From an uncultured Campylobacter sp. (lineage in GTDB: Bacteria > Campylobacterota > Campylobacteria > Campylobacterales > Campylobacteraceae): DNA of 47,139 bases. The stretch's first letter is position 1, and each line of letters begins with the position of its first letter. The position numbers and the translations under genes are program-made. This document shows, in pieces, positions 15,901 through 24,190 of the stretch. The notes below the pieces were generated by a model. The model saw only the letters and a list, made by a program, of their open reading frames with translations, did no database searches and was not told where the DNA came from. Location of the stretch: the NCBI RefSeq assembly GCF_938045345.1, contig NZ_CALIMS010000056.1, positions 1 through 47,139 on the forward strand, in the 5' to 3' direction.

Positions 15901-16911
15901 TTACTCGTTGTTTCCCGCGATCGTTTCGATTAGTTTGCGTTTATTGCGGCGGTTGTAGAGCACCGACGAAAGGAGCGATAGCGCGATGAATAATATCCCC
16001 ACGGTGCCCGTTATGATTTCGCTTACTTCAAATTTCAGCTTGGCAAACATTATAAACGCCAAACACGCGATAGCATAGTGCGCGCCGTGCTCCAGATACG
16101 CAAAGTGAGACAGCGTGCCGCGAGCGATGAGATACAGCGTGATGGAGCGCACGAACATCGCACCGGCGCCGAGACCTAGCATGATGATGAAGATATTATC
16201 GCTTAGCGCAAACGCGCCGATCACGCCGTCGAAGCTAAAGCTCGCGTCCAGAGTTTCTAAATACAAAAAGCCCGCAAGGCCGTTTTTTACGCCGTCCGTG
16301 CCGAAAAGGCGGTCGAAACAGGAGATGAGCAGATAGAGTAAGATCGCGCCGAAATACGCCGCGCCTAGCGTAGCCGAGCCCGTTTTAGCAAGCAGCACGA
16401 GCCCTGCGGCTAGAGCGATCAGCGTGGGGGCGTTTGGAATGCGCTTTAAAAATCGCACGAGCCCGTTATTTTCGATTATGCCCAGCCAGTGTAGCTCGCG
16501 CTGCGCATCGAAGAAAAAATCGCAAAAGACCATCAGCAAAAACGCGCCGCCGAAAACGTAAATTTGCGCTTCGTTCTCGCTTAAAATTTCATGGTAGCGG
16601 TGCGGCTGCTTAAGCGCTAGCACGAGGGTTTCCCAAAGACCCAGATGCGCGCTTGCGGCAACGATTAGCACGGGGAATAAAAACCTCATGCCAAAAACCG
16701 CGATCGGAATGCCCCAGAGGATAAATCTGCTCTGCCACACCGGCGCCATATCTTTTAGCACCTTGGCATTGACTACGGCGTTATCGAAGCTGAGGCTGAT
16801 TTCCAGCGCGCACAAAAGCGCACAGATATAAGCGGCACCCGCGCCGCCGATATAAAATGCGATAGCAAGCGCAATTAGGCTTACTACAAAAGAGGAGTAA
16901 AAATATTTCAT
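15901..16911 (-). CDS. DUF475 / TerC-like integral membrane protein
   Basis: An inner-membrane protein with about nine hydrophobic helices. Two internal acidic membrane motifs, LEISLSFDNAVVNA and LDASFSFDGVIGAFALS, are the hallmark of the DUF475 family in the TerC superfamily, members of which are linked to metal (often Mn) handling. I take the ATG at 16911 (MKYFYSSFVV), which leaves AGGA at a proper distance; an earlier in-frame start at 16947 adds a basic stretch without a ribosome site. Length is normal. It diverges from the antiporter gene, with under 90 bases between them. Role inferred only from the superfamily. Confidence 0.78.
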   Translation of the reverse strand: MKYFYSSFVVSLIALAIAFYIGGAGAAYICALLCALEISLSFDNAVVNAKVLKDMAPVWQSRFILWGIPIAVFGMRFLFPVLIVAASAHLGLWETLVLALKQPHRYHEILSENEAQIYVFGGAFLLMVFCDFFFDAQRELHWLGIIENNGLVRFLKRIPNAPTLIALAAGLVLLAKTGSATLGAAYFGAILLYLLISCFDRLFGTDGVKNGLAGFLYLETLDASFSFDGVIGAFALSDNIFIIMLGLGAGAMFVRSITLYLIARGTLSHFAYLEHGAHYAIACLAFIMFAKLKFEVSEIITGTVGILFIALSLLSSVLYNRRNKRKLIETIAGNNE

Positions 16912-16998
16912 CATCGTCCTAGCCGATTTTTTGCGCGATTTTAGCAAAATTTAGCCCTAAATTCTATATAATTGCAAAAATTCCAAAAAAGGCAAAAA

Positions 16999-18318
16999 AT
17001 GCTTACCAATCCCGTATTTATCAGTATCTGTGTGATGTGCGCGCTGTGCTTGCTGAGGTGCAACGTAATGCTCGCGATCCTAATCGGCACGATATGCGCC
17101 GTGCTCTCAAGCAAGATCCCGCTGGGCGATGCCATAAATTTATTCATAAACGGCAACCCCGAAAACGCCGGCAGCCTCGGCATGGGCGGAAATTTAGAAA
17201 CCGCGCTTTCGTATCTACTGCTAGGCGTCATCGCAAGCGCGATCTCAAAGACCAACCTAACGGCGATTTTGGTGCGCGCGGTGGCAAATTTAATCAGCGA
17301 CAAAAAATACGTCTTTATCTTTTCGATCGCCTTTTTTGCGTGCTTCTCACAAAATTTAATCCCCGTGCATATCGCTTTTATCCCGATTTTGATCCCGCCG
17401 CTAGTCAAGATCATGAACTCGCTAAAGATAGACCGCCGCGCCGTAGCGTGCGCGCTGACGTTCGGCCTGCAGACGCCGTATATGGCGCTGCCGCTGGGAT
17501 TTGGACTTATCTTTATGGGATTAATCGAAAAAAATATGAACGCAAACGGCATCGCAGTAAGCCTAAGCGATATATCGAGCGTGATGTGGCTAAGCGCCGT
17601 GCCGATGCTCGCGGGCCTCATCCTAGCCGTGATCTGCTACCGCAAGCCGAGGGAGTATGCCGAAACCAAACAGAGCCTGGATGCGCATTTTAGCGAGCTT
17701 AAGATGGGTATGCGCGAATGGGGCGCGCTAGCGGGCATCGCGGTGTGCTTCGCGGTGCAAATTTGGATTAAATCGCTTCCGTTTGCCGCGCTTAGCGGAA
17801 TTTTAGTAATGCTTGCTAGCAAAGGCATCGAGTGGAAGAAGCTCGATAGCGTATTTGACGAAGGCGTGCATATGATGGGCTACATCGCGTTTTTGATGCT
17901 GATCGCCGCAGGATACGGCACGATCTTAAAAGAAACCGGCGGCGTGAACGAGCTGGTACACGTAGCGAGCACTTTAAGCGGCGGTAAGCTCGGCGGCGCG
18001 CTGCTGATGATCGGCATCGGACTGCTCGTGACGATGGGTATCGGCTCGAGCTTCGGCACGATCCCTATCATCGCTACGATATACTGCCCGCTAGCCGCGC
18101 AGTTGGGCTTTAGTACGGCGGCGACGATCTTTATCATCGGCGTGGCTGCGGGTATCGGCGATGCGGGCTCGCCTGCGAGCGATAGCACGCTCGGGCCTAC
18201 CGTGGGGCTGAATATCGACGGCGAGCATAGCCATATGTGGGATACCTGCGTGCCGACCTTTATTTTCTTTAATATCCCGCTAATCATATTCGGCATAATC
18301 TTTTCGATGATGCTTTGA
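16999..18318 (+). CDS. NhaC-type Na+/H+ antiporter family protein
   Basis: A polytopic inner-membrane transporter of about 440 residues with 10-12 helices, of the Na_H_antiporter (PF03553) type. The late segment GIGSSFGTIPIIATIYCPLA followed by IGDAGSPASDSTLGPTVGLN is the strongest family signature, together with SQNLIPVHIAFIPILIPPL in the first half. The ATG at 16999 follows an AAAAGGC site; a TTG nine codons upstream is unlikely. The cargo could be Na+ or, as for YuiF-like relatives, an amino acid. Long antisense frames across it are shadows of its regular codon use. Confidence 0.8.
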   Translation: MLTNPVFISICVMCALCLLRCNVMLAILIGTICAVLSSKIPLGDAINLFINGNPENAGSLGMGGNLETALSYLLLGVIASAISKTNLTAILVRAVANLISDKKYVFIFSIAFFACFSQNLIPVHIAFIPILIPPLVKIMNSLKIDRRAVACALTFGLQTPYMALPLGFGLIFMGLIEKNMNANGIAVSLSDISSVMWLSAVPMLAGLILAVICYRKPREYAETKQSLDAHFSELKMGMREWGALAGIAVCFAVQIWIKSLPFAALSGILVMLASKGIEWKKLDSVFDEGVHMMGYIAFLMLIAAGYGTILKETGGVNELVHVASTLSGGKLGGALLMIGIGLLVTMGIGSSFGTIPIIATIYCPLAAQLGFSTAATIFIIGVAAGIGDAGSPASDSTLGPTVGLNIDGEHSHMWDTCVPTFIFFNIPLIIFGIIFSMML

Positions 18319-18350
18319 AATTTTATAAAATTTAGCCGCGTGGCGTTGCT

Positions 18351-18371
18351 CGTAAATTTTATAAATTTACG
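18351..18371. terminator. AT-rich inverted repeat after the antiporter gene
   Basis: CGTAAATTT and AAATTTACG form a perfect nine-pair stem around TAT, 33 bases after the stop. It is followed by a T5 run a few bases later. It also belongs to the local AAATTT repeat family, so terminator function is a guess. Confidence 0.3.
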
Positions 18372-18524
18372 AATGCGGTCATTTTTAAATTTAGCTGTGC
18401 GGCTTTACTTTTAAATTTGCTCGCGCGATCTACTTAAATTTAACCGCTCGCGGCGCGTTGATGAAAATCATTGCTAAAATTTGAAATTTCACATAAAATG
18501 GGCGTAATTTCATAGCAAGGAGCG

Positions 18525-18971
18525 GTGGTGGAGCAAATTTACCCTTACGTGCAGATCGTCCATCTCATCTGCGCCATTATCTTTTTGGGCTACATATTTT
18601 TCGACGTCGTGATTTTTATGCGGCTTAAAGGCACGCTGGGTGCGGATTTTGAGCGCGTTAAAAAAGCGATCGGCTCGCGCGCGATTAAAATCATGCCGGT
18701 TTGTCTTTTTACGCTGATAATCACCGGCGGAATGATGATGAGCCGCTGGGTCGGGAGCACTAACGGCGGATATTTCGGCACGCCGCTTCAAAAAATCTTT
18801 ATGCTAAAGGTCACGCTCGCGCTCATCATCGCCGTGTGCGTAGCGATAAATTTAAGCTGCCGCGCGATGGGAAGGCCCGCGCCTGAGTTTTTACGAGCAA
18901 ATATCCATAAAATCGCTTTTGTATTCGGCTTCATCATCGTGCTTTGCGCCAAGCTGATGTTTGTAGTATGA
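18525..18971 (+). CDS. CopD-like / copper resistance D domain membrane protein
   Basis: A 148-residue protein with four membrane helices: YVQIVHLICAIIFLGYIFFD, IKIMPVCLFTLIITGGMMMS, IFMLKVTLALIIAVCVAINL and IAFVFGFIIVLCAKLMFVV. The helix-1 histidine (IVHLICA) and the HKIAFVFG start of helix 4 resemble CopD-family proteins, some of which bind copper or heme. The start is one of two consecutive GTG codons (18525 or 18528), directed by AAGGAG at 18518-18523. It stands alone. Function in copper handling is family-level inference. Confidence 0.55.
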   Translation: MVEQIYPYVQIVHLICAIIFLGYIFFDVVIFMRLKGTLGADFERVKKAIGSRAIKIMPVCLFTLIITGGMMMSRWVGSTNGGYFGTPLQKIFMLKVTLALIIAVCVAINLSCRAMGRPAPEFLRANIHKIAFVFGFIIVLCAKLMFVV

Positions 18972-19583
18972 TTTATAGCGCAAAATTTAGCGCTGGCCGC
19001 GCACTTTTATCGTGGAATTCTATAACGCGGCAAAGATTTAATTTTGCTTGCTTTTAAAATACGACGCTTGCTAAAAATTTTAAAATTCCAATTTATCGAG
19101 CGGGCATAGGGATTTAAGAATTTTAAATTCCGCCGCGTCTGCACCAAAGCACGAAATTTTAAAATTCCACTCCTTTCTTGTGCTATTTTGCCAAATGCAA
19201 CCTGCAAGATTTGATCTTATAAAATTTTAAAATTTCATCGCAAGCTTTAAAGTGCTCGTAAAATTTCTCGCCCAATCCTACGCTGAAAATTTTGTAAAAT
19301 TCCGTGACTTTAAAATTTTGCAAAATTTTAAAAATTTTAAATTCTATCGCTAGGACGCGGATAAGAATTCTAAAAGAAGTTCGCGCAAAATCGAAGCAAA
19401 TAATGAAAAAGCGAATTTATTTGGCGACTTTACTTACTATTTAATAATCATTAAAGATATAAAAAGCTAAAATTGCTTTTCGCCTGCGGGCGAATTTAAT
19501 GTCTGCTTGCCATTCGGGCGGGATTTTGAGGTTTCCCGTAGCCGTGGCAATGGTTTTGAAATTATTTATGAGAAAGGAAAAGG
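18972..19583. repeat. gene-free spacer: palindromic repeats, then a promoter region
   Basis: From about 19060 to 19350 the core AAATTTTAAAATTCC and relatives recur six or more times, including a dense run near 19310-19345. From 19430 the sequence changes to a promoter-like AT-rich segment with an inverted repeat before the binding-protein array. No supported gene. Confidence 0.65.
19440..19463 (+). promoter_or_regulatory. inverted repeat and -10 region for the binding-protein array
   Basis: TTTAAT-AATC-ATTAAA (19440-19455) is a perfect 6-4-6 inverted repeat. It is followed immediately by TATAAA (19458-19463), a possible -10. An operator overlapping the promoter upstream element would fit nutrient-responsive control. 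The leader to the ATG at 19584 is about 115 bases. Confidence 0.35.
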
Positions 19584-20393
19584 ATGAAGAAATTTCTCTT
19601 AAGTCTGCTCGTCGCAGCTTTGGCTAGTAGCGCGCTTTGCGCTAGGTCGCTCTCCGAGATCAAAAGTAGCGGAGTACTTAGAATAGGCGTTTATGACGCG
19701 CAGCCGCCGTTTAGCAAGATAGAAGACGGCGTGCATCAGGGCTTTGAGGTTGATATGGCAAATGCCATCGCTAAAGATATGCTTCCATCGGGCGGAAAGG
19801 TGGAGTTTACCTCCGTGCTTGCAAATCAACGTATAAAATTCCTACAAGAAGATAAGGTCGACGCGGTTATTGCAACTCTTACCGTAACTCCGGAGCGCGA
19901 GAAGCAGATCGATTTTACGACCCCGTATTTTAGCGTCAATATAGGCATTTTGACCCGCGTCGAAGATAAGATTAAATCCTTAAATGAATTGCAAGATAAA
20001 ACTATTTTAGTTCTTAGCGGCGGTACCGCAGAAACATACTTTGAAAAGCAAGGCTATAATATCGCCAGATGCGATAACGCAAACGCCTGCTATAAGGCGC
20101 TAAAAGCCGGACAGGGCGACGGGTATGCCGACGATAACCTAGTCGTGCTGGCTTATCCGGTATTAGATAAAAAGGTTGAAGTAAATATCAAAAATTTAGG
20201 CACTTCGGATTTCTTAGCCATCGGTGTGAAAAAGGGCAATTCGGAGCTTTTGGATTTTCTAAACGGCGAGCTAATCAAGCTAAGCAAAGAGGGCTTTTTC
20301 AAAAATTCGTTCGATAATTTCATCGAGCCTTACTACAAAGGAACTGCAGAGAAAAAGTATTTCTTGCTGGATGATCTTTATAGCTTGCTGTAA
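19584..20393 (+). CDS. amino-acid ABC transporter substrate-binding protein, copy 1
   Basis: A 269-residue periplasmic binding protein of family 3 (SBP_bac_3), which binds polar amino acids. Signal peptide MKKFLLSLLVAALASSALCA. The start of the mature fold is GVLRIGVYDAQPPFS. The ligand arginine is expected in TLTVTPEREKQIDF, and the aspartate loop is GYADDNLVVLAY. A cysteine pair (ARCDNANACYKALKAG) is conserved in all four copies and could be a disulfide. The C-terminus KKYFLLDDLYSLL is shared with copies 2 and 3. It is first of four tandem paralogs and 20 bases precede copy 2. No permease or ATPase gene is near. Ligand unknown. Confidence 0.85.
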   Translation: MKKFLLSLLVAALASSALCARSLSEIKSSGVLRIGVYDAQPPFSKIEDGVHQGFEVDMANAIAKDMLPSGGKVEFTSVLANQRIKFLQEDKVDAVIATLTVTPEREKQIDFTTPYFSVNIGILTRVEDKIKSLNELQDKTILVLSGGTAETYFEKQGYNIARCDNANACYKALKAGQGDGYADDNLVVLAYPVLDKKVEVNIKNLGTSDFLAIGVKKGNSELLDFLNGELIKLSKEGFFKNSFDNFIEPYYKGTAEKKYFLLDDLYSLL

Positions 20394-20413
20394 TTTTAAA
20401 AAAGGGGGACGCT

Positions 20414-21217
20414 ATGAAAAAGATAATCTTGGCGTTAATGCTGGCTGCGTGTTCGCTTCTTAGCAACACTTTGACTCAAATCAAAGAAAAAGGGGTTATT
20501 CGAATCGGTATAGATGGCTCATCTCCGCCGTTTAGTGTCGCTAAAGCTGGCGAATATAGCGGCTTTGAGATACTCTTAATCGAAGGGCTTGTTAAAGAAA
20601 TTTTCGGTGATAAAGGCAGCAAGATACAATATGTCGTAACGGTAGGCGATGATCGTATAAAAGCGGTGCAGGATAACAGAGTTGATTTGGATATCGCACT
20701 AATCTCGGTTACAAAAGAGCGCGAGAAGCTGGTAGATTTCTCCGATCCATACTTTAGCGTAAATATCGGCGTGCTAACTCGTAGCGACGATAATATCAGA
20801 AAGGTCTCCGATCTAAACGGAAAGACTATACTGGCGCAGCCCGGTACTACTGTGTTTGATTACTTTACGAAACAGGGCTATAACGTAGTACCGTGTGCGA
20901 GCGCGAATGAATGCTTTAATGATCTAAAATCGGGTAAGGGCGACGGATACGGCGATGATAATCTACTTGTATTTGCTTACGCTGTAGTCGACCGCAAAGT
21001 CGAAGTAAATATCAAGAATTTAGGCTCGACGGACTTCCTGGCCATCGCGGTGCAAAAGGGCAATACCGAGCTGCTTAACGCGGTAAATGCGGGACTAATT
21101 GAGCTAAGTAAAAAGGGTTTTTTTACAAAAATTTTTGATGAGAGTATTGAGCCTTTTTATAAAGGCACCATTGATAAAAAGTATTTCTTGCTGGACGATC
21201 TTTACAGCTTGTTTTGA
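20414..21217 (+). CDS. amino-acid ABC transporter substrate-binding protein, copy 2
   Basis: A 267-residue SBP_bac_3 protein. The fold start is GVIRIGIDGSSPPFS and the ligand loops are SVTKEREKLVDFSDPYFS and GYGDDNLLVFAY; the second has Gly where the other copies have Ala. The N-terminus MKKIILALMLAAC could be a lipobox (LAAC), unlike copies 1 and 4, so this copy may be membrane-anchored; cleavage further on cannot be excluded. The cysteine pair PCASANECF is kept. It is most similar to copy 3 across the whole length, so these two arose from the most recent duplication. A strong AAAGGGGGA ribosome site precedes it. Confidence 0.85.
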   Translation: MKKIILALMLAACSLLSNTLTQIKEKGVIRIGIDGSSPPFSVAKAGEYSGFEILLIEGLVKEIFGDKGSKIQYVVTVGDDRIKAVQDNRVDLDIALISVTKEREKLVDFSDPYFSVNIGVLTRSDDNIRKVSDLNGKTILAQPGTTVFDYFTKQGYNVVPCASANECFNDLKSGKGDGYGDDNLLVFAYAVVDRKVEVNIKNLGSTDFLAIAVQKGNTELLNAVNAGLIELSKKGFFTKIFDESIEPFYKGTIDKKYFLLDDLYSLF

Positions 21218-21281
21218 TTTAAAGCGGCGATGGATGGAATTCTATTCGCTGGCAAATTTTAGTAAAATTTAAAGGAATTTT

Positions 21282-22085
21282 ATGAAAAAGATTATATTTG
21301 CGTTGTTAATCGCTTCGTGTTCGTTATTTGCTAACTCTTTAGCGCAGATCAAAGAAAAAGGGCTCATTCGTATCGGAATAGACGGCTCACTGCCGCCGCT
21401 TAGCGTCTCCGAGGACGGCAAATACAGCGGTTTTGAAATTTCGCTTATTGAAGAGCTTTCAAAGGAAATTTTCGGCGATAAGGGCGGCAAAATCGAATAT
21501 GTCGTAACTCTAGGCAATGATCGTATCACAGCTGTGCAAGATAACAAGGTCGATTTGGATATCGCAGCCATCACGGTTACGAAAGAGCGCGAGAAGCTAG
21601 TGGATTTTTCAAATCCTTACTTTAGCGTAAATATCGGCGTGCTAACTCGCACCGATGATAATATAAAAACCGTAGACGATTTACAAGATAAAGAAATTTT
21701 AGCAGAGCCCGGCACTACGGCTTTTGATTATTTTAGCAAGGAAGGATTTAAGGTTATCTCATGCGCTAGTTCGAGCGAATGTTTCCGCGCGCTAAAATCC
21801 GGTCGCGGCAGCGGCTATGCGGACGATAATATGGTAGTTTTGGGCTATTCGGTCGTAGATCGCAAGGTAGAGGTAAATATCAAGAATTTAGGCACGACGG
21901 ACTTTTTAGCTATCGCGGTGCAAAAAGGTAACGATGACTTGCTAAACGCTCTAAACGACGGGCTTGTCAAGCTCAGCAAAAATGGCTTTTTCAAGAAAAT
22001 TTTCAACGACAGCATCGATCCTTTTTACAAAGGCAAGGCTGAGAAAAAATATTTCTTGTTAGATGATCTTTATAAAATGTTTTAA
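21282..22085 (+). CDS. amino-acid ABC transporter substrate-binding protein, copy 3
   Basis: A 267-residue SBP_bac_3 protein, the close sister of copy 2. The pocket start reads GLIRIGIDGSLPPLS: the usual aromatic after PP is leucine here, which may change ligand preference. The arginine loop TVTKEREKLVDFSNPYFS and the loop GYADDNMVVLGY are intact. The N-terminus MKKIIFALLIASC offers a possible lipobox (IASC). The cysteine pair is SCASSSECF. It is preceded by 64 bases that include two AAATTT motifs, and is followed by only 15 bases before copy 4, so all four are probably one transcript. Confidence 0.85.
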   Translation: MKKIIFALLIASCSLFANSLAQIKEKGLIRIGIDGSLPPLSVSEDGKYSGFEISLIEELSKEIFGDKGGKIEYVVTLGNDRITAVQDNKVDLDIAAITVTKEREKLVDFSNPYFSVNIGVLTRTDDNIKTVDDLQDKEILAEPGTTAFDYFSKEGFKVISCASSSECFRALKSGRGSGYADDNMVVLGYSVVDRKVEVNIKNLGTTDFLAIAVQKGNDDLLNALNDGLVKLSKNGFFKKIFNDSIDPFYKGKAEKKYFLLDDLYKMF

Positions 22086-22100
22086 TTCAAAGGACAAAAT

Positions 22101-22904
22101 ATGAAAAAAATTCTACTAAGTATTTTGCTGGGTGCTGGCGCGCTTTGCGCTAATTCCCTAGCAGATATCAAGCAAGCAGGCGAAATTCGCATAGGCTTGC
22201 AAGATTCCCAGCCTCCGTTTAGCTTCGATGATAACGGTACGCTGAAGGGCTTTGAGGTTGATTTGGCAAACGAGCTAGTTAAAAATCTATTTGGCAATAA
22301 AAAGATCAAAATCGACTTTATCTCCGTAGCATCTAAAGATCGCGTTCCCTCACTGGAGCAAAACAAAGTAGATCTCATCATATCCAAGCTTACCGTCACA
22401 AAAGACCGCGTTCAGAAAGTTGATTTTTCCTATCCGTATTATTCAGTGCAGATCGGCGTGCTAAGCCGTAAGGACGATAATATTTCAAGAATCGATCAGA
22501 TCGCGCATAAAAAAATCCTAAGCGTTAAAGGCACAACTGCCGAGGAGCACTTCAAAAACGCGGGCTATGAGATTGCGACATGTGCCGATGCGAATGAATG
22601 CGTCGCCAGACTAAAGGCTGGCGAGGGCATAGGCTTTGCCGACGATAATACGGTCGTACTCGGATACGCTAGAAACGATGCCGCGCTTGATGCAAAAATC
22701 ATCAACCTTGGCAAGGTAGATTATATCGCCGTTGCCCTATCTAAGGGCAATACCGAGTTACTTGATGCGGTTAATAGCAGCCTGGTAAAAATGTATAAAG
22801 CGAAATTTTTCCATAAGGCTTTTGACGAGGATATCAAGCCATACTACGGCGGCAAGATCGATAAAAAGCACTTCACGCTCGATGAGGTTTATAGCCTGTT
22901 TTAA
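22101..22904 (+). CDS. amino-acid ABC transporter substrate-binding protein, copy 4
   Basis: A 267-residue SBP_bac_3 protein, the most diverged of the four. Its fold start (GEIRIGLQDSQPPFS) resembles copy 1 rather than 2 and 3. The arginine loop reads KLTVTKDRVQKVDFSYPYYS. The loop GFADDNTVVLGYARNDAALD departs from the VVDRKVEVN that follows in copies 2 and 3. The cysteine pair is TCADANECV. The C-terminus KKHFTLDEVYSLF is a variant of the shared tail. The signal peptide ends ALCANS and shows no lipobox. It is the last gene before an apparent operon end; the next gene is on the other strand. Confidence 0.85.
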   Translation: MKKILLSILLGAGALCANSLADIKQAGEIRIGLQDSQPPFSFDDNGTLKGFEVDLANELVKNLFGNKKIKIDFISVASKDRVPSLEQNKVDLIISKLTVTKDRVQKVDFSYPYYSVQIGVLSRKDDNISRIDQIAHKKILSVKGTTAEEHFKNAGYEIATCADANECVARLKAGEGIGFADDNTVVLGYARNDAALDAKIINLGKVDYIAVALSKGNTELLDAVNSSLVKMYKAKFFHKAFDEDIKPYYGGKIDKKHFTLDEVYSLF

Positions 22905-23124
22905 ATTTAGATGTATTTAAAATTTTAAGGCGCCCTTTGACATCCAAACATACGCGCAGCCGCGATATTTGATCGCAGCTTGCTTTGTCGCCAAGGCTTC
23001 GGCGGCATTTATAATTTAAATTCCGTATTTTTGCGGGTCCGGTTGCGATATAAAATTTTATGAGATTTTGATATGCAGTTACGAAAGATTGTGGCTTCTA
23101 AAAGATAGTCGGTCGTGCGAAATT

Positions 23125-24081
23125 CTAATCCGAGTAGTAAAATTTTATATCCTTTTTCAGTTGCGTCGGCAGCACGTTAAATTTAGTCCTAAAAATTTTA
23201 GAAAAATGCGATAAATTATTATATCCGACCATTTTGGCGGCTTCGTTTACGCTGATTTGATCTAGACTTAATAGCTCTTTTGCAATCTCAAGCCGTTCAT
23301 TTGTCAGCATCGCATAAACGCTCGTGCCAAAATATGCTTTAAAATCCCTTTTTAGTGCAAATTCATTCGTGGCGCAAAGATGAGCGAGCTCTTTAATACT
23401 AGGTGGATTTTGCATATTTTCGAGTAATATTTTCTTTGCTTTTTGAACTATTTTTATGCGATTTTCATCAAGTCTAAGCGCATTTTCGGGCTCATTAAAT
23501 TTATGAAAACTTCTATAAAGCATCTCTAAAATTTTACTTTCCATAAAAATTTCGCGCATTTTGCCGTCGTATATCGCGGCATTTTCGATTTCTTTAAGGA
23601 TGATATTTTGCACGGCGCTTGTTTTAAATTTCTTCATGCAAACTGCTTGATCTAAATTCAAATTTTTTAAAATTCCTAGTTCATTCGCAAAAGCGGTGCT
23701 AAGCGCTATGCATGAGCTTTTATAGTGTTTATTTTCAAGCTCGTGAACACCACGCAATTTGCTTTGCATAGTTCCGAGCCAAAGCTCGCCCTTATTTAAA
23801 ACGAATTGATCTTTATCCGATCTGAAGCAGATAGGATTTTCGCCCGTATTGAAAAATAAAAATGAATAGCGGCTGCCTCGTTCGTGGCGATGTAAAAGAA
23901 AATCTCTGCAAATTATATCGCTGCTATAATATCCTATCTCTCCGCCCGTATAAAAAGAGCTAAAGTTGAATTTTATACTTTCGCTTTTAAGCTCGGTTTT
24001 GTTATACCCGCATTGCTTGGACGGCTCAATGTCGTTAGATATTTTTTGCAAAAAATCGTCTAAACTTATCTCCTTGCTCAT
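23125..24081 (-). CDS. AraC-family transcriptional regulator (PchR-like)
   Basis: A 318-residue regulator. The C-terminal third (from about 215) is a double helix-turn-helix AraC domain: PSIKELAHLCATNEFALKRD for the first and ISVNEAAKMVGYNNLSHFSK for the second, then FRTKFNVLPTQLKK. The N-terminal part, with FLLHRHERGSRYSFLFF near residue 62, is a cupin-like sensor as in PchR/YbtA proteins, which read iron-siderophore complexes. It diverges from a TonB receptor gene with 109 bases between them, so it most likely controls that receptor. The ATG has AAGGGAT upstream. Confidence 0.85.
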   Translation of the reverse strand: MSKEISLDDFLQKISNDIEPSKQCGYNKTELKSESIKFNFSSFYTGGEIGYYSSDIICRDFLLHRHERGSRYSFLFFNTGENPICFRSDKDQFVLNKGELWLGTMQSKLRGVHELENKHYKSSCIALSTAFANELGILKNLNLDQAVCMKKFKTSAVQNIILKEIENAAIYDGKMREIFMESKILEMLYRSFHKFNEPENALRLDENRIKIVQKAKKILLENMQNPPSIKELAHLCATNEFALKRDFKAYFGTSVYAMLTNERLEIAKELLSLDQISVNEAAKMVGYNNLSHFSKIFRTKFNVLPTQLKKDIKFYYSD

Positions 24082-24130
24082 CTTATCCCTTTAGCGTTTA
24101 AAAAAATCCCTCTACCGTTTAGTATTTCTT

Positions 24131-24153
24131 GATAATGCGTATCTTATTATAGT
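24131..24153 (+). promoter_or_regulatory. Fur-like or AraC operator and -10 box of the TonB receptor gene
   Basis: GATAATGCGTATC (24131-24143) shares its left half with the Fur consensus GATAATGATAATC and has GATA/TATC ends. TATAGT (24148-24153) is a candidate -10. The position in the divergent spacer suits iron repression plus AraC activation. The Fur match is only partial. Confidence 0.35.
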
Positions 24154-24190
24154 AAAATGAGTTTAAATTTTAATAAGAAAAGGGGCGTTT

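Noticed and set aside
16941..17621. 226-codon open frame antisense to the antiporter
   Set aside because: The plus-strand antiporter is clear throughout; the antisense frame has no family features and follows from codon periodicity.
17037..17693. 218-codon frame in another plus frame of the antiporter
   Set aside because: Arg/Asp-rich shadow inside a well-supported gene.
17880..18296. 138-codon antisense frame in the antiporter
   Set aside because: Shadow frame; Pro/Ser/Ile-rich with no start signal.
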